Shown here piece by piece: positions 55,930 to 64,000 of a DNA stretch of 64,000 bases. This stretch comes from Gremmenia infestans (lineage: Eukaryota; Ascomycota; Leotiomycetes; Helotiales; Hamatocanthoscyphaceae). A program made the position numbers and the translations under genes. The stretch lies in NCBI GenBank assembly GCA_032629725.1, contig JAFEVB010000022.1:1240001-1304000 (forward strand), in the 5' to 3' direction. Numbering within the stretch: position 1 is the stretch's first letter; the number at the start of each line of letters is the position of its first letter. The notes beneath the pieces are model-generated. The model searched no databases, was not told the DNA's origin, and saw nothing but the letters and a program-made list of their open reading frames with translations.

Positions 55930-58267
55930 TGACGACTATATTATAACAAAACCCAGCTTTTGGGAGACTCTATGAATGAAAACATATGCCCCCTTTTTTA
56001 TTCGTTATTTGTTAGTTGGTTCGTGAGAACCTACCTGTAGCTCGAACTACCTCTAGTTAGGTTTCAAGAGCTTTCAGAAGCCTATCTGCCTTCATAGCTG
56101 GTTTCGGCGAGTAAATGCTAACTAACCTACCTGCTTGAAGTGGCTATTTATACCTACACCTCCAGGTTTCCCTGCTCATCTTATCAACAATTCCCTCGTG
56201 TAGCCATATTTCAAGTGGAATTCACCGTAGCATTCCAACGTACCATCCCGACTCATCAGCCTCCCGCAACCAGGAAGACTACCTACTAGATCTTCCAAAG
56301 CAAGAACAACTCATTGTCATTTCTCTTCACTTCACATTCACAAAGAAAATCCGACGAACGTCTGCCTGTTACTCCCAATGCAATGAATTTGAACCGGGAC
56401 ATTCGTTTTGTAGATCGGGACAGGAATTCAGGTATTCAGACCGGTAGGAGCTGAATTTTTGAAAGGTGTTGTATTTATAGGCGATTTCCGGGGCTTCGTC
56501 CTTAGCTGCTATCTTGGCTGCTATTTTGGATATCCCTGTTGACAGTTGACTAGGAGTCTAAGACAGGAGCGCGGCTGGCTATAAATGGATCCTAAGTTCG
56601 AAGCAACGGCCTCGGGCAGCCATATGATTTTCTCACCCCGCGGACTGCGCTCCCGAGGTATGTATGGAAGATGACTTATATTTGTTTTCCTAACACGCGT
56701 CTTTCTGCTGTTATGAGAGGTTTGACCTATATATGCACCTTTTGTTAAAAGGAAAACGATGGATGGAGGGATGATGCATGGCTACAGTACCTCTGACTTT
56801 TCATTTTCTATCATCCAGGCACACCGAGAGGAGAGGGAAGCTGCAATGCAAATCCATCCTTGGTATAATGCAAACTCCCGCAGTTAGCTGTTAAAGTTTG
56901 TTCTATGCTCTATATACAGAAGGTAACCTTGCATCACTTGTTCGAATATAGATAGACCATGTATTCTGACCCAACACGTCCAAGCTACTCCATACGGCAT
57001 TACAGCCAATGGCAAATGGGGACGATAGCATTTATATGCCGTATTAGATAATTGTTTGAGCTCGAATACTAGCTATACACAATTACTAAAGCAGTCGGTC
57101 TTATTTCCAGTCAAGTTCCATTGCAGTATGCTGTCATGAATTTCGAGTCCTCGAGAGATAGATAGATACGATGAAGGAAAGAAGGCATTATTCACTACAC
57201 GGGCAAGTCGAATCAGAACAACGTGTGCGTGTAGCGCTTTTACGAAGTACGATTGCAGGAGAGAGAGAAAGAGGTTAGTTAAGCCATGATCAAGTTGCAT
57301 ATATACTTGCGAAATGGGGGCTGGTGTGCACGTCCTGGTATGCACTGCTGCGAATAAGGGAGCTTTAATTTGGTGGCTTGGAATGAAAGTCTGCGATGGA
57401 TGATATTATTTTACACTTCGTTGGTTGGAGATGGAAGTGAAGTGAAGTAGATGGAGCACTTGAGCTGGGTGCGCTATGCTTAACTTCGATAGGAGAGATG
57501 GTTTGTTAGGTAGGTATATATTATGCGTGGAGATGAGATGGACTTCTTGTTCAAGCTTTAACTATTTGTCTGGAAACTTTGAGCTTGGTTTTGGGGCCGG
57601 TACCGTCCCACCGAGAAGACTAGGAAACTTGATCACGAATTGAAGGTTCGCACCTATGCTTAAGGCAAGCATTTACATTCCTAGATGATTCATTCATTCA
57701 CTCTTTTTTGCCATACATGTCACGTATGTCTGTCAGGGGATAGATACATTCAAGGTATGCGATGGAATTATTTTGTCTTCGCTACCGGTGTAGGAGTAGC
57801 TGATTCATTGCGGTTCATTATCTTTCGTTTCGTTCCGTGATACAGCTGGTAAGACTAGGAGTCCAAATCAACCCCACACCACATCACACACCACCCCTGT
57901 CCGGTCGATTTTCCTGGCGTCATATGTTTGAAGTGGCTAGTGTAGGTTCACGAGCTGAGATTTCATACTCTGTCTGCTGAGTTACGTCGCTTGTCTCGTG
58001 AGTATGCCGGAGGGTTCGTTTCCATGTTTAGTCGTTGCGATGAAAGGTAAGGTAATATGGTTAGTGCATTTAAAGTGAGGAAGCATGCATGGGTTTACAA
58101 GCAAGTCTCCCGACCTATGCGTAACAGGGCATAGGATCGACAATATTCCAGATACCCTCTTATCGTCCATAATATGTCTGAGTTGACGATGATCCAGGAA
58201 ACTGCAATTCGAATGTGGTGTCTTGGTCGTCTTAAAAATGATTAGTATTAATGTTATTAAAATACAC
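55930..58267. other. Longest gene-free stretch of the window
   Basis: 2.34 kb between convergent genes. AT-rich with no frame above 90 codons, no microsatellite array and no splice-supported coding segments. It could include long 3' UTRs or a non-coding RNA; I see no direct sign of either. Confidence 0.5.
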
Positions 58268-59671
58268 CTATGTCTCTGCCCAACGAGCCGCAGTAACGGC
58301 CGTAGTATAAACCATAGCCACAAGCCCAACGACCATCAAGACTACATCTCCAGCCTTGGAATACCTGTTATCAGCCACGCCCTTAAAATGCAAATACCCC
58401 GGGTAGATGTACAGCAGCGGTACAGCCGCAAACGACCCAACCAACGCGACGAATTTATCCAGCTTGGAAACTCCCAGATACGATACTACGCCGCAAGCGC
58501 AGACCGAGAGGGTTCGAAAGGCATTCTTCTTCCATTTGGTCATGGAGCTGCGTTTCCCAGATTGCCGGCCAAAAAGCGCACCCTCGACGTTTCGGATGGC
58601 TGGAAATAGCTGCACTGGAGCCCCTACCAAGATAGCTAAAGAATAGAGGAATTGGACGATGTTGACGAGTTTGTTGTCTTGCGGGAAGTTGCTGATAATT
58701 TCGACTCGTGTTTTGTCTCCGAAGGTGGCGTAGCTGAGTGCTCCGACGGAGGTGAAGATGATGGTGATGAGGATCATTACTATTACCAGCAGCCTCTCGA
58801 ACTTCTGAGGCTCCTGCATGGCTGACTGAACAGGTATGATCAAACCAATGCCTTCAAAGGAAAAGATGATTGATCCGATGGTTAAAGTGAAGTCCCGCGG
58901 GTTGAATTGTTGGACGGTTTTGCTAACACCGTGCGTTGCGAGCGCAGATATGTCGGCTTGCAAGATATACACCAGCCCAAAAATAATACAAACGCTCGAA
59001 AAGATAGCAATTCCACCCAGCTTAGACATATTGCGGACAAATGCCAGCGGAACTAGGAATAGCAGTTGGAGCGCGATGAGAGCCTTGGTGGAAAGCGGCC
59101 AAGACTCGTGGAGCACGGCTTCCAGGAACGAATTCATGTTCTGCGCCGTGAAGATAAGACTGGCACACACGAATCCGATTTGAGAGATGGTGATAGAAGC
59201 CGATATAATAGACCGCACTCTCTTTCCTCCAATGGCCTCACCGATGTCACCATACCCCCCACCGTACTTCTGTCGACATTGCAGCAGCAGATGCATCGCC
59301 AGACAAGAAACCAGCGCCACGACCACCAAAGCGACCACCGAGAATGCCAGTCCCCCATTCTTGAAAGCCTTGGGCAGGAAGAGCACGCCGGTGCCGATGA
59401 AGGACTTGGTGAGCAGGAAGAAGGTCTTGGCACGCGAGGCATCCCCTTGTTTCTGCGCAGTCGATTTCCGTCTTCCCAGCAACGGCCGTGTTTCCGGTTC
59501 TCGTCCAACCTCCTCGTCTATAATAGAATCCTCATCGTCCGATTGCGCGCCGTAGTCTCGTGGGAATAACGAGCCGTAGAGATCCGGGAAGCTGAAGAAG
59601 GTTCGGTATGGAGCTGTGAACCTGTTGGCCGGTACAGGTGGTACTTTTGGTCTGCTTTGAAGATTGGCCAT
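58268..59671 (-). CDS. Vacuolar amino-acid transporter (AVT3/AVT4-like, Aa_trans family)
   Basis: A single exon of 467 aa. The N-terminal 80 residues are cytosolic (DYGAQSDDEDSIIDEEVGREPETRPLLGRR, an acidic sorting-type segment with a dileucine). The Aa_trans domain starts ASRAKTFFLLTKSFIGTGVLFLPKAFKNGG, the family's hallmark, and continues with IGEAIGGKRVRSII, AQNMNSFLEA, FEGIGLIIPVQSAMQEPQKF and YATFGDKTRVEIISNFP, with about 11 membrane helices. Yeast AVT3 and AVT4 export neutral amino acids from the vacuole, which is the likely role. No introns, unusual for a protein of this length in the window. Confidence 0.9.
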   Translation of the reverse strand: MANLQSRPKVPPVPANRFTAPYRTFFSFPDLYGSLFPRDYGAQSDDEDSIIDEEVGREPETRPLLGRRKSTAQKQGDASRAKTFFLLTKSFIGTGVLFLPKAFKNGGLAFSVVALVVVALVSCLAMHLLLQCRQKYGGGYGDIGEAIGGKRVRSIISASITISQIGFVCASLIFTAQNMNSFLEAVLHESWPLSTKALIALQLLFLVPLAFVRNMSKLGGIAIFSSVCIIFGLVYILQADISALATHGVSKTVQQFNPRDFTLTIGSIIFSFEGIGLIIPVQSAMQEPQKFERLLVIVMILITIIFTSVGALSYATFGDKTRVEIISNFPQDNKLVNIVQFLYSLAILVGAPVQLFPAIRNVEGALFGRQSGKRSSMTKWKKNAFRTLSVCACGVVSYLGVSKLDKFVALVGSFAAVPLLYIYPGYLHFKGVADNRYSKAGDVVLMVVGLVAMVYTTAVTAARWAET

Positions 59672-60021
59672 GCGGGGCGAAACAAAATGTTCGGTATTGG
59701 GAGATGCTGTGGGTAGATAGTCTTATAATTACTTGTATTGTTGCTGGTTTTGAATTTATAGATTTTAAAGGTTTTTTTCACCTTCATTTTCAATGACGTT
59801 GGGTGAAAATCTTGGATCAGTAGTGCCCGTTATGGGTCCTGGTGGTCATTAAAAGCTTGGAGGCTAAATGCTCTAGCGAGTGGAGACCCCGTAAAATACT
59901 TCAGAGTTATACGAGTACAGCGTTCTAGAAGTTGATAATTACGAATCATCTAGAGTAAAACAACGGCAAATCTATAAATATAAAAAGACATTCCAGAAGA
60001 TCAAGAAACGTGATCAATGCA

Positions 60022-60043
60022 ATAAATACTATACAGTATTTAT
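60022..60043. repeat. AT-rich 9-bp inverted repeat
   Basis: ATAAATACT and AGTATTTAT with a 4-base loop, perfect pairing. Confidence 0.8.
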
Positions 60044-60090
60044 AGTGACGGCCCAGCCCCTCAGTTCGGAATATAGCGAGTTTTGGCGCT

Positions 60091-60123
60091 CGAAGGCGGG
60101 GTTGGACTAAACCCCGCCTTTCG
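60091..60123. repeat. GC-rich perfect hairpin (11-bp stem, 6-base loop)
   Basis: AAGGCGGGGTT pairs with AACCCCGCCTT around the loop GGACTA; two further pairs form past a one-base bulge. It is in sharp base-composition contrast with the AT-rich surroundings, so it may be a transposon-end remnant or a terminator-like RNA structure of the neighbour. Neither is proven. Confidence 0.75.
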
Positions 60124-60380
60124 GGTTCTCATCGGATCTACAGGAGTTGTGCAAGACCTAAAATAGGTACAGCACATGTAACATTAGGTCTCATTCCAGA
60201 TTTCTCGGGCCATGTTGTTATGTGTATTTCATTGTAAGTTTCGCCGCGAAATTTTCCGTTTTTGGAAATCAAACCACCACGAAGACCCCAAGACCCATGC
60301 TCTGCCATTGTGTACCTATCCATGCCAAACACCATAGCATAATCACATAATAACAAAACGCCGCAGACTTCCCTATAAGG

Positions 60381-61910
60381 TCAAAGCAACCACAGTGAAA
60401 ACAAATTAACCACGCCAGGTACTAAAAACATAGCCATACTACTTCGCACGCGCAACCCACCACTGTTCGACTTGGTTGAGGAGGGTAAAGATGTCGACGT
60501 TGGCGTTGCAGTGCTTGTCTTCACCAAGACATAAATCTCACCCGTAGCATCTGAGGACATGAAGAGACGGCCGTAGGAATCCAAGGCCAATCCCACAGGG
60601 CGGAAGCAATTGTCCGGGCATTTGGAGTTATCAGGATTCGTCATGATATCTGTGAGAGAGTTCGTGCTGTCTGGAGCAGCGACTGGTGAGCCGTTTGAGA
60701 ATGTGATGGAAGAGACCTTGTAGCCTGTGGGGTTATCGCGATCCCTTGGATGCTAGTTAGTATACACGAAATCGGCAGAGCCAAGCCACGAAAGAATAAC
60801 ATACCAGCTGCCGTGCAGAGAAATATAAGCCTCTGTTCCATTAGGTTGGAATTTGATGTCTAGAGGGGCCATATGCGCCTGGAAAGTAAGGCGAGGAGCA
60901 GTGTGCTCATTTTGACAAAACGTGTCATTGACCGTACTGTTTTGGTCCAGCGAGAACTGGCTGCCCACCTTCAGCTTTCCAAGGTTCGGTATGCTGGTAT
61001 TATAAAGTGCGAAGCAGTAAGGATAGCCGTAATTTCCGCCCTGGTTCTTATCCGTCGAACTGTTGAGAAAACCATGATAGTTCATCTCCTCTCCAGGATT
61101 GTTCTGATGGATATCGACGTTATCCCGCTCTATCATGTCTGCGGAATTCTCGACGCTGTAAATGCCGCCAGTTAGCGGTTCTTCGGCCACACCGACTGAG
61201 TTTCTCAGGCCCCATCCAAGTATACGACCTTGTGTTGCGAAATCGTAAGGTGTGGAATTTGAGGTCATTGCCTTGTTCTCTAAATCGAAGGCCCTGATCT
61301 GCGAGTGTCCGGTCCTAATATCCTCAGCCTCCGGGTCGATATTGGAAATGCTGCCCCTGGAAACCACCAGCGTCTGCGAAACCATCTGCGATATCAAAAG
61401 CGTTCGTGTTACATGATCATCGCCGCTCATTCCATCAATCAAAGTCTGGTTGTCTCCACTCACTGAGACCGCCATTGCGTCGTACTGCCATGCATAAACT
61501 GCGTCTGAGGAGGAGGCGTAAAGGGTGCGGTGGTCAGTCGAGAGCGCAATGCCGTGGGTTAACTGCGGATGTTAGGATCATACCACACTGAGGAAGAGAA
61601 CGCCTACTAAAGGAGAGTCTATCAAGGTCGTCTTCTTTGCTACCTCTAAACAGGTTGAGCCGCCATCACTCAACTCCAGATGGACTATGCCAACCCCTTG
61701 CTGAACGACGAGAAGGTTGCCCGCAGAGTCGAATATGATTCCCCGTGGCTTCGTCAAATTTTGGGCGACCAACTGAGCGCTCCATCCATTCGAGACGACC
61801 GGTGCTGGATACGATGGCTTCAAGCTGCAGTTTTCTGTGGAGGCTGCAACCGCCGGGAGCAGTAGAGCCAAGAAGAGGATGGGGGTCTGAGTTCTAGTCG
61901 AAATCTGCAT
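60381..61910 (-). CDS. Secreted PQQ-/sorbosone-dehydrogenase-like beta-propeller, probably GPI-anchored
   Basis: Three exons (61608-61910, 60805-61562, 60381-60744) give 474 aa. A signal peptide (residues 1-23, TPILFLALLLPAVAA) starts the protein. Propeller blades read LTKPRGIIFDSAGNLLVVQ, LTHGIALSTDHRTLYASSSDAVYAW, GWGLRNSVGVAEEP, NYGYPYCF, APLDIKFQPNGTEAYISLHGSW and FRPVGLALDSYGRLFMSSDATGEIY. These match fungal pyranose/sorbosone dehydrogenase-like proteins (the AA12-like group). The end is Ser/Thr-rich followed by a hydrophobic tail (MAMFLVPGVVNLFSLWLL), the pattern of a GPI-anchor signal. Enzyme activity would require PQQ; whether the pocket residues are complete cannot be judged here. 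Confidence 0.85.
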
Positions 61911-62467
61911 CTTGAGGGTTTAATTTTCTGTGTTATTTGGCAGGTTGAAAAGAAAAGAACGCTGCAATTAATACAGCTCAAAGAAGTAATGTCACACGCC
62001 TCATGGTTGTGAATAGGTCAGGCGCAAATGTAATGAATTGAGACAATGCTTAGCAAGGGACCTACCTTGAACCCCGCGTTTTGAAGACGCCACAGACATC
62101 ATCACATCGCCTTCACCGTTGAGAGAGCATCTAATGAAGCTTGTGGTCTGGGGAAGTTGGTACTGCTTGACTCTTTCCGAAGATTTGCTGTTTGAGGGGT
62201 GTATGGAGGTGAAATTCAAGACACCGCAGTTGCTTTGAAAGTCAAGATTTGCGAAAGGAGGCTAAACTGTTTTTAGTCGCCCCTTTTACCCCTGAGTCTG
62301 AGTAAGCGAGGATATAATAGATGTAATCTTACTTACGGTTGTGTCTATCTGGGAGTTCCTTCACTAGCACACACTGATATATGGCTCTTCTAACTTTTAA
62401 TTCTCTGTGTGTTTGGTTCATCTGTGTGAAAGCTCACTGCATTGAAATCTACAAAGTACCCCCCTCC
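61911..62467. other. Spacer
   Basis: 557 bp. Nothing recognised. Confidence 0.45.
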
Positions 62468-63019
62468 TCACTTCTCATATTTCTTCATCTCATGCCTGAA
62501 AGTCCTCTCCATTTTATCCATCACCTTCTTCGACTCCGCATATGCGAGTTCCTGTGCTGCATCCTTGCTGTAGCCCTTCTCCACATGCACCTTTTTCAAG
62601 TGTTGGTACAGGTCATCGACTGGCTTCGCGTCGTGCTTACTTTCTCCCTTGCTGTGGTGATGCCGGGAGTGACGGGCATGGGGCTTTTTGGCCGGGGCAA
62701 TCTGGTCAGGTACGAGTATTCGTACTTGTTTGGCTTTTGCATCGTGGGCGGTAGAAATTTGGTGGTTGTTTTTGGGCGCTGGTCTCTGTACTGGCGCTGG
62801 TTCTGGCTTCTGGCCGTGGACTGGAAGAGCGGAATAAACCTTTTTTAAGGAGGATTTTTGGTCTGACCGTGTTTCAGACTTCTGGCTCTGAACTGGAAGA
62901 GCGTAAAGAATCCTTTTTGTGGAGGCTTTCTGATCCGGCACTTTTTCTGCCTTCTGGTTCTGGCTCTGGATTGGCAGAGCGGGGCGATCCTTTCTGGTGG
63001 AAGATTCACGACCCGGCAT
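62468..63019 (-). CDS. Repeat-containing basic protein with C-terminal helical module A
   Basis: A single exon of 183 aa, not recognised. Residues about 8-85 hold three imperfect repeats, each with ALP(I/V)xxQ followed by a Lys/Gln-rich stretch. A His/Lys-rich segment (HARHSRHHHSKGESKHD) follows, and then the helical module LYQHLKKVHVEKGYSKDAAQ (about residues 136-155), continued by ELAYAESKKVMDKMERTF. The same module type occurs twice more to the right, so a local gene family is likely. No signal peptide. It may be an exon of a longer gene, though the ATG context is acceptable. Function unknown. Confidence 0.55.
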   Translation of the reverse strand: MPGRESSTRKDRPALPIQSQNQKAEKVPDQKASTKRILYALPVQSQKSETRSDQKSSLKKVYSALPVHGQKPEPAPVQRPAPKNNHQISTAHDAKAKQVRILVPDQIAPAKKPHARHSRHHHSKGESKHDAKPVDDLYQHLKKVHVEKGYSKDAAQELAYAESKKVMDKMERTFRHEMKKYEK

Positions 63020-63314
63020 TTAGTATGGTATCGTTTTCTGCGACCGGGGGGGCTGAGGAACTTCTTGGAATTCTAGAGAGACTAGTGGTGTAGTAGTATT
63101 CAGAAGTTGTTGTGTGTGGCGTGCCAATGTTCAAGATATATATGTATGCATGACGTCACGCTAAGCACAATGTCGGGTGTCTCAACTGATTCACGAGCCA
63201 TTTCTCATGAATCTGTATAATCAAAGATTGATTCTTCTCAAGCTCCATCAAGTGAAATAAGGATTAAAGTACTTATAGCATAGTAGTTTCCATTGTCATC
63301 CCGCTCTCGTTGCG

Positions 63315-63475
63315 CTAGCCAACCTCCTCAAGTCTCTTCAGATCAAGTTTGGCCATAGCCTGCGCTGGTTCTCGGTTATGTCCTTTCTCCCTGTACATTT
63401 TCTCCAAGTCATACCGCAGATTTAGCTGCGGACCAGTGAGATTCACATGAATACCCTGGCACTTTGCATATTCCT
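63315..63475 (-). other. Module B: alternative last exon or duplicated remnant
   Basis: An open stretch without a start codon, ending in TAG at 63315. It reads EYAKCQGIHVNLTGPQLNLRYDLEKMY then REKGHNREPAQAMAKLDLKRLEEVG. It aligns with module C of the next gene (DLEHVFMSKGYDRKVASLLASYEMMRLKELVR). Possible acceptors lie at its upper end (after TAG or GAG about 63474-63476). It may be an alternative 3' exon of the gene at 63601-64000 or a decayed copy. Confidence 0.5.
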
Positions 63476-63600
63476 CTACGACATTCGATCACAGCAATGG
63501 AGAGCTACAAATTCTGATTTTGAAAAGTAGAAGTATATTATCTACCTAAGCTCAACGATCATACCACTCCACGTTCTTTTTCCACCCTACCACCACCTAC

Positions 63601-64000
63601 CTAACGAACCAACTCCTTCAGCCGCATCATCTCATAACTCGCCAATAGAGATGCTACCTTGCGATCATAGCCTTTGCTCATGAACACATGCTCCAAATCC
63701 TGTTCTCGTCTCTCACTATTAACAAACCTCCGGAATCTCGTGACAGCACTTACATTCCTACGCTCCAGCTCTTCTGCAGCCTTTTCGGGGCTACCAGTGG
63801 GTGTGTATGTGGGGGGTTCGTTCTCGGTGGCGGTCTTCGTAGCTCCCTCAGTATGTAAGTGTGCGTGGGGGAGAGGGTCATGGCTGGTTGAAGGGCGGTC
63901 CTTAGCGTCAGTGTTCGTAGCTTTTTGAGCTTCTTGGGCTTCTTGAACTTCTTGAGTACCGTGAGGAAGCGAGATTGGGTAGCGTCGATGCTCTGATGCG
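63601..64000 (-). CDS. Partial gene with helical module C (5' end beyond the window)
   Basis: An open frame on the minus strand running from the window edge to the stop at 63601, 133 codons with no start in view, so the gene begins outside. The visible part has a Gln/Glu/Ala stretch (THGTQEVQEAQEAQKA-like, here HGTQEVQEAQEAQKATN), a polar disordered zone, then EELERRNVSAVTRFRRF and the module DLEHVFMSKGYDRKVASLLA followed by SYEMMRLKELVR. A perfect donor GTAAGT occurs inside, after ERRN (63752-63753), which fits splicing to module B instead. Family and function unknown. Confidence 0.55.
   Translation of the reverse strand, partial: ASEHRRYPISLPHGTQEVQEAQEAQKATNTDAKDRPSTSHDPLPHAHLHTEGATKTATENEPPTYTPTGSPEKAAEELERRNVSAVTRFRRFVNSERREQDLEHVFMSKGYDRKVASLLASYEMMRLKELVR

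Larger units (their letters stand above)
59672..60380. other. Spacer with inverted repeats
   Basis: 708 bp between two minus-strand genes. It includes two perfect hairpins (listed separately) between 60022 and 60120 and AT-rich flanks. Possibly a remnant of a small transposable element. Confidence 0.5.

Noticed and set aside
1..64000. tRNA, rRNA or CRISPR features
   Set aside because: I looked for B-box-like GGTTCGA sites and spaced repeats on both strands; the few hits (for example near 16866 and 51474) lack arms that fold into a tRNA, and no regularly spaced repeat array exists outside the peptide gene.

Overview
The window is nuclear DNA of a filamentous ascomycete (Pezizomycotina). Almost every multi-exon gene has short GT-AG introns, mostly 42-70 bp. 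Intergenic spacers are 0.3-2.3 kb. The families are typical of moulds: a fungal P450, YAT-type amino-acid permeases, GH125 mannosidase, the Cys-rich metallothionein-like family, fungal-style APH kinases and DUF3445. Helotiales/Leotiomycetes is my guess from overall flavour only, with low confidence. I see no rRNA, tRNA, CRISPR array or complete transposon. Exon coordinates were built by eye from splice signals and reading-frame continuity, and I checked that each assembled CDS length is divisible by three.

Layout. (1) 1-10.6 kb: an apparent metabolic cluster with a P450, an MFS sugar-type transporter, three short-chain dehydrogenases (SDRs) and a protein with two ABM-like halves. A CGCCCGAA-type motif recurs in its promoters. 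(2) 11.6-21 kb: housekeeping and conserved genes. These are a DUF1772 membrane protein, a small membrane protein, a four-exon Cys-rich metal-binding protein that simple ORF reading misses, a large conserved unknown, a TANGO2-family protein and an HVA22/TB2 membrane-shaping protein. (3) 21-30 kb: a long hexanucleotide microsatellite, a YAT permease, an SRPBCC protein, a tiny conserved protein and a Rad2/XPG-type nuclease. (4) 29.8-39.6 kb: an APH-like kinase with a Cys/His head, then a probable nitrogen-catabolism trio (permease, DUF1989 protein, Asp/Glu-racemase family), then a GH125 mannosidase with a frame conflict at its 5' end. (5) 40-48 kb: an SR/acidic nuclear-type protein, a DUF3445 heme oxidase, an SDR16C-type retinol-dehydrogenase-like enzyme and succinate-semialdehyde dehydrogenase. 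(6) 49.8-50.9 kb: a secreted precursor with ten almost perfect copies of one short peptide. This is the most interesting object in the window. (7) 52.9-64 kb: two unknown membrane proteins, a vacuolar AVT-type transporter, a secreted, probably GPI-anchored PQQ-dehydrogenase-like beta-propeller, and a block at the right edge where one short helical module occurs three times, possibly including alternative 3' exons.

How genes work together. The first cluster looks like a catabolic or tailoring route: transporter uptake, P450 hydroxylation, SDR redox steps and a small cofactor-free monooxygenase or isomerase. Its substrate cannot be read from sequence. The permease-DUF1989-racemase trio suggests uptake and opening of an amino-acid-like or hydantoin/ureide-like nitrogen source. 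The repeat-peptide precursor appears to stand alone; no obvious tailoring enzyme such as a UstY-type protein lies next to it.
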